Assembly (NCBI RefSeq): GCF_001766675.1
Contig: NZ_MJLT01000012.1
Location: 1 to 64,000 of the forward strand
From: Arthrobacter sp. SW1
GTDB lineage: Bacteria; Actinomycetota; Actinomycetes; Actinomycetales; Micrococcaceae
Reading direction: 5' to 3'
Length of the DNA: 64,000 nt
Below are positions 8,724 through 17,964 of this stretch, piece by piece. Position 1 is the first letter of the stretch; each line of letters opens with the position of its first letter. The notes under the pieces are model-generated. The model was not told the origin of the DNA. It worked only from the letters and a program-made list of their open reading frames with translations, and ran no database searches. The position numbers and the translations under genes were made by a program.

Positions 8724-9341
8724 ATGGAGACGGTGGTCTGGTCCAAGCCGGAGAACGAACGCGCGGGCACGCCCCTGCTGGTGATGATGCACGGCTACGG
8801 CACGGACGAACAGCGCATGGCCAAGCTCTTCCCGGAACTGCCGGAGGAGTTCACGTGCGCTGCGCTGCGCGGACCCATGGTGATCGGCGACGACTACGGC
8901 TGGTTCCTGCTGGACTACTTCCTGGCCAACGACTTCGCCGACGTCATCACGGCCGCCAACAAGGTGTTCGCCTGGATCGACTCGGTCAAGGGAAACCACA
9001 GCAGCGTCAGCCTGCTGGGTTACTCCCAAGGCATGGCCATGGCCAGCACCCTGCTGCGGCTACGCCCGGACGGCTTCAAGGCGACCGTGGGCCTTTCCGG
9101 CTTCGTCCTGGACAACGATCTCCTGGCACTCAGCGAATCCTTCGACACGCCCCCGCCCTTCTTCTGGGGACGGGACAAGGCGGACCCCGTCATCAACGAG
9201 GACGCGATCGAGCACACGGCCGCCTGGCTGGAGCAGAACACCGCGCTCACGGCCCGCACATATCCCGGAATGGGGCACCGGATCGAGGCCATGGAAATGG
9301 CCGATGTGGGCACCTTCCTGCGCCACTACGTCCTGCGCTGA
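8724..9341 (+). CDS. Phospholipase/carboxylesterase-family alpha/beta hydrolase
   Basis: A 205-aa alpha/beta-hydrolase of the small phospholipase/carboxylesterase family. The oxyanion region is MMHGYGTDE (residues 21-29). The nucleophile elbow is GYSQG with Ser101. The likely acid is Asp155 in RDKADP and the likely base is His186 in GMGHRIE. There is no signal peptide, so it should be cytoplasmic. I start it at the ATG at 8724; the longer open frame upstream runs through the repeat-rich gap. The natural substrate is unknown and it shows no operon link to its neighbours. Confidence 0.88.
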   Translation: METVVWSKPENERAGTPLLVMMHGYGTDEQRMAKLFPELPEEFTCAALRGPMVIGDDYGWFLLDYFLANDFADVITAANKVFAWIDSVKGNHSSVSLLGYSQGMAMASTLLRLRPDGFKATVGLSGFVLDNDLLALSESFDTPPPFFWGRDKADPVINEDAIEHTAAWLEQNTALTARTYPGMGHRIEAMEMADVGTFLRHYVLR

Positions 9342-9441
9342 ATCCCCGCGCCGGGCGTGGCCTGACTCTTGTGCCGGGCGCCCACCCAGGCGCCGCCCGC
9401 GTAACACTATCGATGTGCCGGAACGGCCCTTGCCCGCTAAA

Positions 9442-9459
9442 ATTGTAAGCGCTTACAAT
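9442..9459. promoter_or_regulatory. Perfect 18-bp LacI-type operator upstream of the GH65 operon
   Basis: ATTGTAAGCGCTTACAAT is a perfect palindrome with a central GC/CG step, the classical form bound by LacI-family proteins. It overlaps a TAAAAT hexamer (9438-9443) that could be the -10 of the operon. It lies 76 nt before the start of a LacI-family gene, so autoregulation and control of the downstream phosphorylase genes is likely. Confidence 0.82.
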
Positions 9460-9534
9460 CGCTCGGTGCGGTTCTCCGCCGCACCGTCCCAGACGACGTT
9501 TCACCAAGCATGGAAAGGGTTGAGGCCGTGTTGC

Positions 9535-10584
9535 ATGGTTAGTGCCCAGCGCGCCACCATCCAGGACGTTGCTGTCCTCTCGGGTCTGTCCATCTGCACC
9601 GTGTCCCGGGCCCTGCGCAATCTGCCCAATGTGTCCGAGAAGGCGCACCGCAAGGTGGCCGAGGCCGCGGAAAAGCTTGGCTACAAAGCGTCTCCCGCCG
9701 CGTCCCGGCTGGCCGGCGGAAACACCGGTTCCGTCGCCATCATCGCCCCCACCGCCACGGCCTGGTTCTTCGCCCAGACCGTGGAAGCCGCCGAGGAAAT
9801 GTTCGCCGACGCCGGCCACGACACCGTGCTGATCAGCCTCCGCAACAAGGCCGAGGTCCGCAGCCGCGTCTTCGGCGACCTCGCCGCCCTGCGCCAGCGG
9901 GTGGACGGGGTGCTGCTGCTGAACGTCGAGCTCGACGCCGCTGAGATCGGGGCGCTGGCCGCGTCCGGTCTCGCGGTGGCGAGCGTCGGCATGAGCGGCG
10001 TACCGTGGGACAACGTAGGGATCGACGACGAGCAGGCGGCGTGGGAGGCCACCAGCCATCTGCTGGAGATGGGCCACTGGGACCTCGCCGTGCTGGCGGG
10101 CCGGGACCTGGGCGGGCATTCGGTGCACACCAGCCGCCGCAGGCTGGACGGCTTCAGCCGCGCCCTGGCCGAGCACGACCTCGAGGTGCATCCGGACCTG
10201 GTGATCAGCGCCGGCTCCTCGATCGAGGACGGCCGCCGCGCCATGACCGAGCTCATCGCCAACCGGGCATTGCCCAGCGCGGTGTTCGCCGAATGCGACG
10301 AGACCGCGTTCGGTGCCCTGATGGCCTTGCGGGAGCATGGCCTGAGCGCACCGAAGGACGTGTCCGTGATCGGGATTGACGACCACCCCATGAGCTGGTT
10401 CCTTGGCTTGAGTACAGTGTCCCAACCCGTGGCGGACCAAGGTGCCTTCGCGGCCAACCTGCTATGCGAACGCCTGCAGAACCCGGAGCAGGACCACGCG
10501 CCCACCAACCACTTCCTCGACACCAAGCTGATCGAGCGCAAGACCACCCGACGCAAACGCCGAACGGACAAGAACCATGACTGA
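9535..10584 (+). CDS. LacI-family transcriptional regulator (GH65 operon)
   Basis: A 349-aa regulator. It has an N-terminal LacI HTH (RATIQDVAVLSGLSICTVSRALRN split over residues 6-29), a hinge helix (SPAASRLAGG), and a periplasmic-binding-protein-like sensor domain ending in the usual VIGIDDHPMSW segment. I chose the ATG at 9535 because MVSAQRATIQDV is the normal LacI beginning and GAGG lies 9 nt upstream. It overlaps the next gene by 8 nt, so the regulator is co-transcribed with beta-phosphoglucomutase and the GH65 phosphorylase. Its effector is probably an alpha-glucobiose or a glucose phosphate. Confidence 0.9.
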   Translation: MVSAQRATIQDVAVLSGLSICTVSRALRNLPNVSEKAHRKVAEAAEKLGYKASPAASRLAGGNTGSVAIIAPTATAWFFAQTVEAAEEMFADAGHDTVLISLRNKAEVRSRVFGDLAALRQRVDGVLLLNVELDAAEIGALAASGLAVASVGMSGVPWDNVGIDDEQAAWEATSHLLEMGHWDLAVLAGRDLGGHSVHTSRRRLDGFSRALAEHDLEVHPDLVISAGSSIEDGRRAMTELIANRALPSAVFAECDETAFGALMALREHGLSAPKDVSVIGIDDHPMSWFLGLSTVSQPVADQGAFAANLLCERLQNPEQDHAPTNHFLDTKLIERKTTRRKRRTDKNHD

Positions 10585-11347
10585 CTTCCCCTCCACAGCC
10601 CCGAGCGCCGCCCCGACCCCTGAAGCGTGGACCGGCGCGTCTGCCCTGCTCTTCGACCTCGACGGCGTGCTGACGCCCACAGCCGTGGTGCACGAGCAGG
10701 CCTGGCAGGAACTGTTCGACGGCTACCTCGCCGAAACCGGCCATTCGGACGCCGACGGCAACGGCGGCTACCGGGAGAGCGACTACTTCGACTTCATCGA
10801 CGGCAAGCCGCGCTTCGACGGGGTCCGCGATTTCCTGGCGTCCCGCGGAATCACGCTCCCGGAAGGCCCCACGGACGATGCCCCCGGCAACGAAACCGTG
10901 CAGGGGCTTGGCAACCGCAAGAACCTGATCTTCAATGAAATTGTGTCCACCCGCGGTGTGGAACCGTACGCAGGCTCCGTCCGGTTCATCGAGGCTGCGC
11001 AGGAGCGCGGACTCAAGCTCGCCGTCGTTTCCTCCTCCCGGAACGCCCCCGCCGTACTCAAAGCGGCGGGCCTGGACGGCTACTTCCCGGTGGTGGTTGA
11101 CGGCCAGGTGGCGGCCGCCGTCGGACTTCCCGGCAAACCGGACCCGGCCACCTTCGACTACGCGGCACAACTGCTGGACGTGCCGGCCGAGGAATGCATC
11201 GTCGTCGAGGACGCGGTGTCCGGCGTGCAGGCCGGCAGCGCCGGAAACTTCCGGGCGGTGATCGGCGTGGACCGCGGCGCGGGCCGCCAGACCCTGCTCG
11301 ACGCCGGGGCCACCCTCGTGGTGGACGACCTCGGCGAGCTCCTCTGA
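10577..11347 (+). CDS. pgmB: Beta-phosphoglucomutase-family HAD hydrolase
   Basis: A 256-aa HAD-superfamily protein. Motif I is LLFDLDGVLTPTAVVHEQAW (residues 24-43), with the two aspartates needed for the phospho-aspartyl intermediate. Motif II is VSSSRNAPAVL. Motif IV is ECIVVEDAVSGVQAG. The cap-domain substrate loop is like that of beta-phosphoglucomutases. Next to a GH65 phosphorylase its likely role is to convert beta-glucose 1-phosphate to glucose 6-phosphate. It overlaps the regulator by 8 nt and precedes the phosphorylase by 42 nt. Confidence 0.88.
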   Translation: MTDFPSTAPSAAPTPEAWTGASALLFDLDGVLTPTAVVHEQAWQELFDGYLAETGHSDADGNGGYRESDYFDFIDGKPRFDGVRDFLASRGITLPEGPTDDAPGNETVQGLGNRKNLIFNEIVSTRGVEPYAGSVRFIEAAQERGLKLAVVSSSRNAPAVLKAAGLDGYFPVVVDGQVAAAVGLPGKPDPATFDYAAQLLDVPAEECIVVEDAVSGVQAGSAGNFRAVIGVDRGAGRQTLLDAGATLVVDDLGELL

Positions 11348-11389
11348 ACTTCCTCCCCATACTGCTTTCGTAGGAAAGGCACCTGCCCC

Positions 11390-13762
11390 ATGGCACTCAT
11401 CAGCTCCGACCGGCTGCGCTTCCCGTGTGAACCCTGGAAGCTCGTCGAAGCCGTCCACGTCCCCGGCGACGCCGGCACCCTGGAAACCCTCTTCAGCCTC
11501 GGCAACGGCCACCTCGGCATCCGCGGCGGCCACTGGGCTCCCGCCGACGGCGAACTCCCCGGCACCTTCATCAACGGCTTCCACGAAACGTGGGACATCA
11601 AGCACGCCGAGAACGCCTACGGCTTCGCCCGCACCGGGCAGCGGATCGTGTACGTACCGGATGCCAACAACTTCACGGTGATGGTCGACGGCGAACAGCT
11701 GTCCCTCGCCGAGTCCGCCGTGCGCGACTACCGCCGCACCCTGGACTTCGCCACCGGCGTGTACGAATGCGCCGTCACCTGGGAATGCCGTTCCGGCGCC
11801 GTGGTCACCACGGTGGAGCGGCGCGTGGTGGGCTTCGAATCGCGCGGCTGCCTGGGCATCGAATTCAGCCTGAGCTCGGACCGCACCGCGTCCGTGGACA
11901 TCACGTCCTCGCTCGTCAACCGCCAGGACCAGCCTGTGGAGGACCACTCCGCCCACGATCCCCGCCGCTCCGGCCGGCACGCAGGCCGCGTACTGCGCCC
12001 GCTGCACCTGCAGGGCGCGGACGGCTCCTTGCGCCTCGCCTGGGAAACCACGGTGTCCCGGCAGCGGATCGGCGTGGCCGTGGACCACTGGATCTCCCTC
12101 GAAGGCCAACCCTTCGAAACCGTTGTGGGGGAGGACGAATCGAGCGTGCGGTACGTCCTGGCCGTGAACGACGGCGAGACCTTCCGCCTGGAGAAGAGCG
12201 TCAGCTACGCGGTGAACGCCGTCGAGGAGGCGCTGGATGAGGCGGGCGCCGGCACCGAGGCTGTGGGCGAGGCGCTCGCCGCGGAGGCCGAGATGGGCCT
12301 GGCCACCTTCGGTGCGCTCCTTGAGGAAAGCACCGCGCACTACCGCGACTACTGGGCCACGGCGGACATCGTGATCGGCGGCCAGACCGACATGCAGCAG
12401 GCCGTGCGCTGGAACCTCTTCCAGCTGGCGCAGGCCACGGCGCGGGCCGGCGTCGCGGGCATCCCTGCAAAGGGCGTGAGCGGCTCCGGCTACGAAGGCC
12501 ACTATTTCTGGGACCAGGAAATCTACCTGCTGCCGTACCTGAGCTACACCAACCCGGGCGCGGCCCGCCAGGTCCTCGAATCCCGCCACGCCATGCTGCC
12601 CGACGCCCGGATCCGGGCCAAGGAACTCAGCGTGGACGGGGCCCTGTTCCCCTGGCGCACCATCAACGGCCTCGAGGCCAGTGCGTACTACGCCGCCGGC
12701 ACCGCCCAGTTCCACATCGCCGCGGCCATCGCCTTCGCCGCCAACCGGTACGAATGGGCCAGCGGGGACGCAGCCTTCGGCGAGGAGATCGGTGCGGAGC
12801 TGCTGATCGAAACCGCCCGGATGTGGGCCTCCCTCGGCTTCTTCGGCAAGGACGGCATGTTCCACATCCACGGCGTCACCGGCCCGGATGAGTACACCGC
12901 CGTGGTCAACGACAACCTCTACACAAACGTCATGGCGCGCTTCAACCTCCGGGCCGCGGCGGCACTGGACCACCCCGGCGTTGCCCAGACGGAGCAGATC
13001 ATCTGGCGCCAAGCCGCGGAGCGCATGTCCCTGCCCTACGATCCGCACATGCACGTCCATTCCCAGGACAACGACTTCATGACCCTGGAGCCTTGGGACT
13101 GGAACACCCCGCGGTCCAAGTACCCGCTGCTGCTGAACTTCCACCCGCTGGTCATCTACCGGCACCAGGTGCTGAAGCAGGCGGACACCGTGCTCGCGAT
13201 GTTCCTGCAATGGCAGGACTTCACGGCCGAGGAGAAGCAGCGCGCCTTCGACTTCTACGACCCCATCACCACCGGCGACTCCACGCTGTCCGCCTGCGTG
13301 CAGGGCATCATGGCCGCCGAGGTGGGCTACTCCGATATCGCGCTGAAGCACTTCACCGAGGCCCTGTTCATCGACCTGGACAACACCCACAACAACACGG
13401 TGGACGGCGTGCACATCGCCTCCACAGGCGGGATCTGGAGTTCGCTGGTGTGCGGCTTCGCCGGCATGCGGGACCAGGGCGAAGTGATGCATTTCGATCC
13501 CCGCCTGCCCGAGGAATGGGAGAGCCTTTCCTTCCGGCTGAAGCTCCGCGGGCAGATCCTGGAAGTGGAGCTGCGGCCGGGCAGCATCGCCTTCTCCGCG
13601 AGCGGCACCGGCCTGGAGGTCAGCGTCCGCGGCCAGCGGATCGCCGTCGGGCCCGAAGCGGTGACGGTACCGCTGGAGGCGGTCCCGGCCCCGGCGCCGT
13701 CGGTCTTCCCGAGCCTGTTCCCGACCGCCGGCCTGCCCGTGATCGGCACGCTGGAGGGTTAA
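11390..13762 (+). CDS. Glycoside hydrolase family 65 disaccharide phosphorylase
   Basis: A 790-aa cytoplasmic GH65 enzyme. These phosphorolyse alpha-glucobioses (maltose, trehalose, kojibiose, nigerose) to beta-glucose 1-phosphate and glucose. The N-terminal beta-sandwich begins with FSLGNGHLGIRGG. The (alpha/alpha)6 barrel includes GYEGHYFWDQEIYLLPYL, and the catalytic acid is E501 in GVTGPDEYTAVVNDN. The C-terminal beta-sheet caps the barrel. With the linked beta-phosphoglucomutase the pathway yields glucose 6-phosphate and saves one ATP. The disaccharide specificity cannot be decided by eye, and no sugar transporter is linked. Confidence 0.93.
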   Translation: MALISSDRLRFPCEPWKLVEAVHVPGDAGTLETLFSLGNGHLGIRGGHWAPADGELPGTFINGFHETWDIKHAENAYGFARTGQRIVYVPDANNFTVMVDGEQLSLAESAVRDYRRTLDFATGVYECAVTWECRSGAVVTTVERRVVGFESRGCLGIEFSLSSDRTASVDITSSLVNRQDQPVEDHSAHDPRRSGRHAGRVLRPLHLQGADGSLRLAWETTVSRQRIGVAVDHWISLEGQPFETVVGEDESSVRYVLAVNDGETFRLEKSVSYAVNAVEEALDEAGAGTEAVGEALAAEAEMGLATFGALLEESTAHYRDYWATADIVIGGQTDMQQAVRWNLFQLAQATARAGVAGIPAKGVSGSGYEGHYFWDQEIYLLPYLSYTNPGAARQVLESRHAMLPDARIRAKELSVDGALFPWRTINGLEASAYYAAGTAQFHIAAAIAFAANRYEWASGDAAFGEEIGAELLIETARMWASLGFFGKDGMFHIHGVTGPDEYTAVVNDNLYTNVMARFNLRAAAALDHPGVAQTEQIIWRQAAERMSLPYDPHMHVHSQDNDFMTLEPWDWNTPRSKYPLLLNFHPLVIYRHQVLKQADTVLAMFLQWQDFTAEEKQRAFDFYDPITTGDSTLSACVQGIMAAEVGYSDIALKHFTEALFIDLDNTHNNTVDGVHIASTGGIWSSLVCGFAGMRDQGEVMHFDPRLPEEWESLSFRLKLRGQILEVELRPGSIAFSASGTGLEVSVRGQRIAVGPEAVTVPLEAVPAPAPSVFPSLFPTAGLPVIGTLEG

Positions 13763-13766
13763 GCGG

Positions 13767-13806
13767 AAAGCGCCCTGTGGCTGGAATCCAGCCACAGGGC
13801 GCTTTT
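13767..13806. terminator. Bidirectional intrinsic terminator
   Basis: A perfect 18-bp stem: AAAGCGCCCTGTGGCTGG (13767-13784), a 3-nt loop, and the exact reverse complement at 13788-13805, followed by T. The A/T ends give a U-tract on both strands. It serves the GH65 operon and the convergent LysM gene, whose stop lies just past it. Confidence 0.92.
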
Positions 13807-14874
13807 CTACTTGCCGGTGATGGGCTTGTCGGCAGAGAGGCTGATGGTCTGGCCGGCGGCGAGTTCTCCGCCGGCGAGGCCTGTGAATCGGTACCACGTG
13901 CGTTCCCCCGCAGTCCGGGGCCGGTTGGCGGTCCCCAGGTCCACCATCTCCAGGTTGAAGCGGAACGCCACCTGGCGTTCGGTGTCTCCCGCCGCCGTCG
14001 TGTACGTCAGGGGCACGCCGTTGGCGTCCGTGGTGAAGCTGCCCCGGGCGCCGTTGAGCGTCACGGCGCCGGGCATGAGCGTCACCTTGGTGCCCGCGGG
14101 GAGGGAGCTGCCATCACGGAGTTCCGGGTTGTAACGGAGCAGTTGTTCCGTGGTGCGGCGGAAGGCGTAGCCCAGGCTGTCCAGGGAGTCGCCGGCCACA
14201 GTGGTGTAGTAGACCGGGTGGGCGAACGAATTCCTGACGATTTGTCCCTTGCCCGAACGCGGGTCGACCGGCTTCTTCTGCAACTGGAGGGTCTTGCCCG
14301 GATGCAGGAAATACACGTTTCCCTGCTCATGGAGGAAAGGCGCCTTATTGGCTTCGGCCAGTTGCTCCTCGGTGATGCCGAACCGGTAAGTGATGCCGTC
14401 CAGCGTGTCCTTTTCGACGACGGCGTAGCTCTGCGGAATTCCGTTGCTGTCCTCCGTTGCGGTGCCGGCAGCTCCCGGCATTGGGCCCGACGGCGGAATC
14501 AGCCGCAGCTTGGTGCCTTGCCTGAGTGGTGCGCCCTCGGTGAGCCCGTTGAAGGATGCCAGCTTGGCCTCCGAGAGCCTGAACGCCGCCGCCACTCCTG
14601 CGAGGGTGTCGCCCTCCGCCGTGGTGTAGAAATCAGCGTTCCCGAAGGAGTCAAGGGCCTTTGCGCCGGCCAGGTCTTCGGGTTTTTCCGCGGCGGGTGC
14701 CGGGCTTGGTTCTGTGGTTTCCGGGCCGGCGGCTGCAGTACTAGCGGGTGCTTTTGCGGCAGGATTCTCCGGTCCGCCGCAGTCCGCGAGTCCGGCCATG
14801 GCCCCGGCCGCGAGAACTGCGACAAGGACAACGGCCCCCGCCCGATTTCCAGTGGTGCCAAATTTGTGCGCCAA
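13807..14874 (-). CDS. Secreted protein with about four LysM-like repeats
   Basis: A 355-aa exported protein. A basic N-terminus and hydrophobic segment (residues 12-30) form a signal or anchor. A Cys follows at about 32, but its context (LADC) is a poor lipobox. After an Ala/Pro/Thr-rich linker come LysM-like units beginning YTTAEGDTLAGVAAAF, YAVVEKDTLDGITYRF, YTTVAGDSLDSLGYAF and YTTAAGDTERQVAFRF, so it probably binds peptidoglycan. No catalytic domain is visible. The start is a TTG at 14874 behind GGGGGAA. It lies downstream of an ECF sigma factor pair on the same strand and may be one of its targets (inference). Confidence 0.82.
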   Translation of the reverse strand: MAHKFGTTGNRAGAVVLVAVLAAGAMAGLADCGGPENPAAKAPASTAAAGPETTEPSPAPAAEKPEDLAGAKALDSFGNADFYTTAEGDTLAGVAAAFRLSEAKLASFNGLTEGAPLRQGTKLRLIPPSGPMPGAAGTATEDSNGIPQSYAVVEKDTLDGITYRFGITEEQLAEANKAPFLHEQGNVYFLHPGKTLQLQKKPVDPRSGKGQIVRNSFAHPVYYTTVAGDSLDSLGYAFRRTTEQLLRYNPELRDGSSLPAGTKVTLMPGAVTLNGARGSFTTDANGVPLTYTTAAGDTERQVAFRFNLEMVDLGTANRPRTAGERTWYRFTGLAGGELAAGQTISLSADKPITGK

Positions 14875-15027
14875 AATATTCCCCCAGTATGTGCCCGCAA
14901 TTCGTTGGCGCGGGCAACCTATTGAGCATAAGGGATGTGGGTTGCTGCTCCGCCATCCGTCAGTATCGGCCGCTTTGACCCCTCGGATACCGGCCGGAAT
15001 TGCCGAATGGTTTCCGGGAAGTGGTCC

Positions 15028-15873
15028 CTACCTCCTGCTTGGCGCCGGGCGTCCAGGTTCGGAGGGCATTTCCGTAGGTGCCCCTTCCACATATGCGGTG
15101 CCGCCACCGATGACGAATTCGCCCAAGACGTTTTCGCCGTCCTGGTCATAGACAGGGACCGCAATAGCTTTATTGCCCCGGGCTTCCTGCCAGGCAAGAG
15201 CATCGGCAGGGCTCTTGAACGTTTTCATGGCAGCTACTCCGCTGGCCTCGTCAAGGTCTGTCCGGTAGGCATACCCGGACCGTCCGTTGGTGGCTATCAC
15301 CGCGATGAGGTCCGGCGTTCCGTTCTCAGGGCTCTCCATGCCGTAGCTTTCGCCTTTGACGTTGGTGCCCAATGGCAGCCGTTCCTGCTTGACGTATTTC
15401 GCGGTAATCCGCCAACGGTTCTGGAGATCGGTCTTGATGGTGACGCTGTGCTGTCCGGGAGTAAGCGCGAGCGTGTAGCCGGTCCAGCCGGGTTTTGACG
15501 CGCTTGTGGACTCATCGCAGGTGCCACTCGCGCCATCTTCGAACTCGAAGCGTCCCGGTGTCAGGCATACCAGGTCCACCTGGACGCCGGTGGTTCCCTC
15601 CGGCGGTGTCCCCAGTTCGACGGTGGCCGTACCCATGTACGTCTCGGTCACCGGTGCCGCCAAGGGTGTGATCCGCTCGCCGCCGGGGATGACGAGGATT
15701 CCTGCGGCCGTTGCACCTATCCCGCCGAGAAGCCCGACGCCGGCCAGCGCACCGGCGCCCAACCATATCCGGGCGCGGCGCCTCGCCTTGGCCGGAGTCT
15801 CCTTGCGGACGCGGGACACCAGTTCCTCCCGCAGGGCGTTGCTGTAACGCTCATCGATGCGCATGCGGTTCAT
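15028..15873 (-). CDS. Membrane-anchored partner of the ECF sigma factor (putative anti-sigma factor)
   Basis: A 281-aa protein. A basic cytoplasmic N-terminus (residues 1-36) is followed by one transmembrane helix (about 37-60, WLGAGALAGVGLLGGIGATAAG) and a 220-residue outside domain. That domain has two cysteines (in DLVCLTPG and SGTCDES) that could form a disulfide. Its start overlaps the sigma-factor stop by 4 nt. The topology and coupling suggest an anti-sigma factor, but the short cytoplasmic part lacks the HxxxCxxC zinc motif of the common ZAS family. That role is therefore inferred mainly from position. Confidence 0.72.
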   Translation of the reverse strand: MNRMRIDERYSNALREELVSRVRKETPAKARRRARIWLGAGALAGVGLLGGIGATAAGILVIPGGERITPLAAPVTETYMGTATVELGTPPEGTTGVQVDLVCLTPGRFEFEDGASGTCDESTSASKPGWTGYTLALTPGQHSVTIKTDLQNRWRITAKYVKQERLPLGTNVKGESYGMESPENGTPDLIAVIATNGRSGYAYRTDLDEASGVAAMKTFKSPADALAWQEARGNKAIAVPVYDQDGENVLGEFVIGGGTAYVEGAPTEMPSEPGRPAPSRR

Positions 15874-16460
15874 GGCAGGCCTCCTTCCAGGAGCGGAATG
15901 GACGTGGGTTCGGGGCGTTTCTCCGGGAGCGCTGCTTTCAAGCGCTGGCGCGCCCGGTGCATGCGGACCTTCGCCGCCCCGGGAGTGAGCTTCAGGATTT
16001 CCGCGGCAGCAGCAAGAGTGTGCTCTTCGAACACCACCAGGCTGATCAACTGCAGGTCCACGGCGTTCAGGGACCTGAGCGCCTGCGCGAGTTCGGCGTC
16101 GAGCTGGTCCTGGAGCGTGCCGAACGCGGGGTCAACTGCCTCCTCCACACGCGGCAGAGAGTCGAGGAATCGCCGGTAGCGCCGGGCCGCCCGGCCGCTG
16201 TTCCGGGCACAGTTTGTGGTGGTGACCAGCAGCCACGGCAGGACCGAGCCTTCCACCACACGCACTTTGGACCGTCGCCGCCACAACTCCAGGAACGCCG
16301 TTGCCATGACGTCTTCGGCCTCATGCGGATCGCCGCACACCCGGTAAGCATGCCGGAAGACGCGGTCCCGGTGCCGGTCATACAGCGCACCGAAGGCGTC
16401 GCCGTCGCCCTTCAGGCTGCGGGCCCAGAGCGCTTCTTCAGCAGAATCAACGTCCCCCAT
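15870..16460 (-). CDS. ECF-type RNA polymerase sigma factor
   Basis: A 196-aa sigma-70 family factor. Region 2 has FGALYDRHRDRVFRHAYRVCGDPHEAEDVMATAFLE split near residues 22-57. Region 4 is an HTH with LAAAAEILKLTPGAAKVRMHRAR. I start it at the ATG at 16460 (MGDVDSAEEALW); a GTG at 16484 would add 8 residues. Neither has a clear ribosome site, so a leaderless message is possible. It is coupled to the downstream membrane protein by a 4-nt overlap, the usual sigma/anti-sigma arrangement. The signal is unknown; cell-envelope stress is a guess based on the LysM neighbour. Confidence 0.9.
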   Translation of the reverse strand: MGDVDSAEEALWARSLKGDGDAFGALYDRHRDRVFRHAYRVCGDPHEAEDVMATAFLELWRRRSKVRVVEGSVLPWLLVTTTNCARNSGRAARRYRRFLDSLPRVEEAVDPAFGTLQDQLDAELAQALRSLNAVDLQLISLVVFEEHTLAAAAEILKLTPGAAKVRMHRARQRLKAALPEKRPEPTSIPLLEGGLP

Positions 16461-16519
16461 GCACTGTATTGTCCGCGGGAGCACCGATGGTTACAGGCAT
16501 TTTGAACCCGAACCGGAAA

Positions 16520-17905
16520 TTACCCCTCGACGGCGTCTGCGGACTTCGCGTCAGTGGGCACCTCTGCCGCAGAGGCCTCCGCATCCAGCGGGTTTTCGAT
16601 CTCGTCCGTCAGCATGCGCGCCGCGAACAGGGCAACCACGGACATCAGCGGGCACACCACACCGGCCGCCAGGAAGATCAGCCAGATCGGCAGCACCTCG
16701 GACAGAGGCCCGGACAGCGCCATTGACACCGGCATCAGCGCCAGCGACACAAAGAAATCCAGGCTGGACACACGCCCCAGAAGGTGCGGCGGCACCCGGC
16801 GCTGCAGCAGGGTCCCCCAAATGACCATCCCCACGCTTCCGGTGGCGCCGAAGATGAACAGGGCCGCGGCCAGCACCCAGAAGTTGTCCATGATCCCGAC
16901 GGCGGCAAGCGGCAGGCTGCCCAGCCCCCACGAGGCGAGCATCACCGTGAGGTAGCGCCGCGGCAGTTTGAACGACGCCGTCACCAGCGATCCGATTGCC
17001 CCGCCGACGCCCATGATGGCCAGCAGGAAGCCGAACATCCGCGAATCGCCGTGCAACTGGTCCCGCACCACGAAGGGAATCAGCACCTCGATGGGCCCGA
17101 TGATGAACAGCACGGACAAGCACGCCCAGATCAGGGTCCACAGCAGCCACGGCGTCCGCAGCGTGTAGAGGATGCCTTCGCGGAGGTCGAGCAGGAAGGA
17201 ACGGACCGCCCCTCGCCGGACGGCGGCGCCTTCCGGCGAGCCGGGAGCCGAGCCGGAAGCCGAATCGGAAGCCGGGCCGGACGCCGAAGAGTCCCCGCCA
17301 TTCCGCGCATCCAAGGCATGCCGCCCCAGGAAATTCAGCACGATGAACGCCATCAGATGGCACAGCGACACCCCGGTCACCGCCCACGACGGCGACAACG
17401 CCGCTACCAGCACACCCGCCACGGCCGGTCCGGCGGCCTGCTGCAGGATGGGCCGCATGGTGCCCTCCATGCCGTTGGCCGCGAGCAGGTCCTCGGCGGG
17501 CAGGATCCGCGGCAGGATGGCGGAGTACGCGGGGAAGAAGAACGCCGCGCCCACGCCCAGCACGAACGCCCCTGCGGCGAGGTGCCACAACTGCAGCAGC
17601 CCGGTCAGCGAGAGCACGCTGACGGCGCCGATCACCGCCAGGTTGGCGCCCTCGACAGCGATGATGAGCATCCGCTGCGGCACCCGGTCCGCGGCGATCC
17701 CACCGGCCAGCACGAACGCCACCAGGCCCACCGCGGCGGCCGTCGCCACGAGGGACAGCTCCAGCGGCCCGCCGCCCAGGTGGATCACTTGGTACACCAT
17801 GGCCACGGCCCACATGCCCGAGCCGAAAATGGAGATGGCCAGGGCAGAGATCAGCACCCGGTATTCACGGTGGATAAAAGGTCGGAGGGCCCGAAAGGCA
17901 GCCAT
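16520..17905 (-). CDS. MFS transporter (putative drug or siderophore exporter)
   Basis: A 461-aa major facilitator with about 12 hydrophobic segments and a Ser/Gly/Pro-rich central loop (about residues 205-225) between the two halves. The N-terminus (FIHREYRVLISALAISIFGSGMW) and the GGIAADRVPQRMLI loop resemble the EntS-like/MFS_3 exporters. The C-terminus is acidic. It stands alone between the sigma-factor operon and an AlkD-like gene, so nothing nearby indicates its substrate. Confidence 0.87.
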   Translation of the reverse strand: MAAFRALRPFIHREYRVLISALAISIFGSGMWAVAMVYQVIHLGGGPLELSLVATAAAVGLVAFVLAGGIAADRVPQRMLIIAVEGANLAVIGAVSVLSLTGLLQLWHLAAGAFVLGVGAAFFFPAYSAILPRILPAEDLLAANGMEGTMRPILQQAAGPAVAGVLVAALSPSWAVTGVSLCHLMAFIVLNFLGRHALDARNGGDSSASGPASDSASGSAPGSPEGAAVRRGAVRSFLLDLREGILYTLRTPWLLWTLIWACLSVLFIIGPIEVLIPFVVRDQLHGDSRMFGFLLAIMGVGGAIGSLVTASFKLPRRYLTVMLASWGLGSLPLAAVGIMDNFWVLAAALFIFGATGSVGMVIWGTLLQRRVPPHLLGRVSSLDFFVSLALMPVSMALSGPLSEVLPIWLIFLAAGVVCPLMSVVALFAARMLTDEIENPLDAEASAAEVPTDAKSADAVEG

Positions 17906-17964
17906 CAGCCCAGTCTAGGTGTGTTGGCCACGGACCGCACCGCGCACCTAAGCGGACCGGCAAC

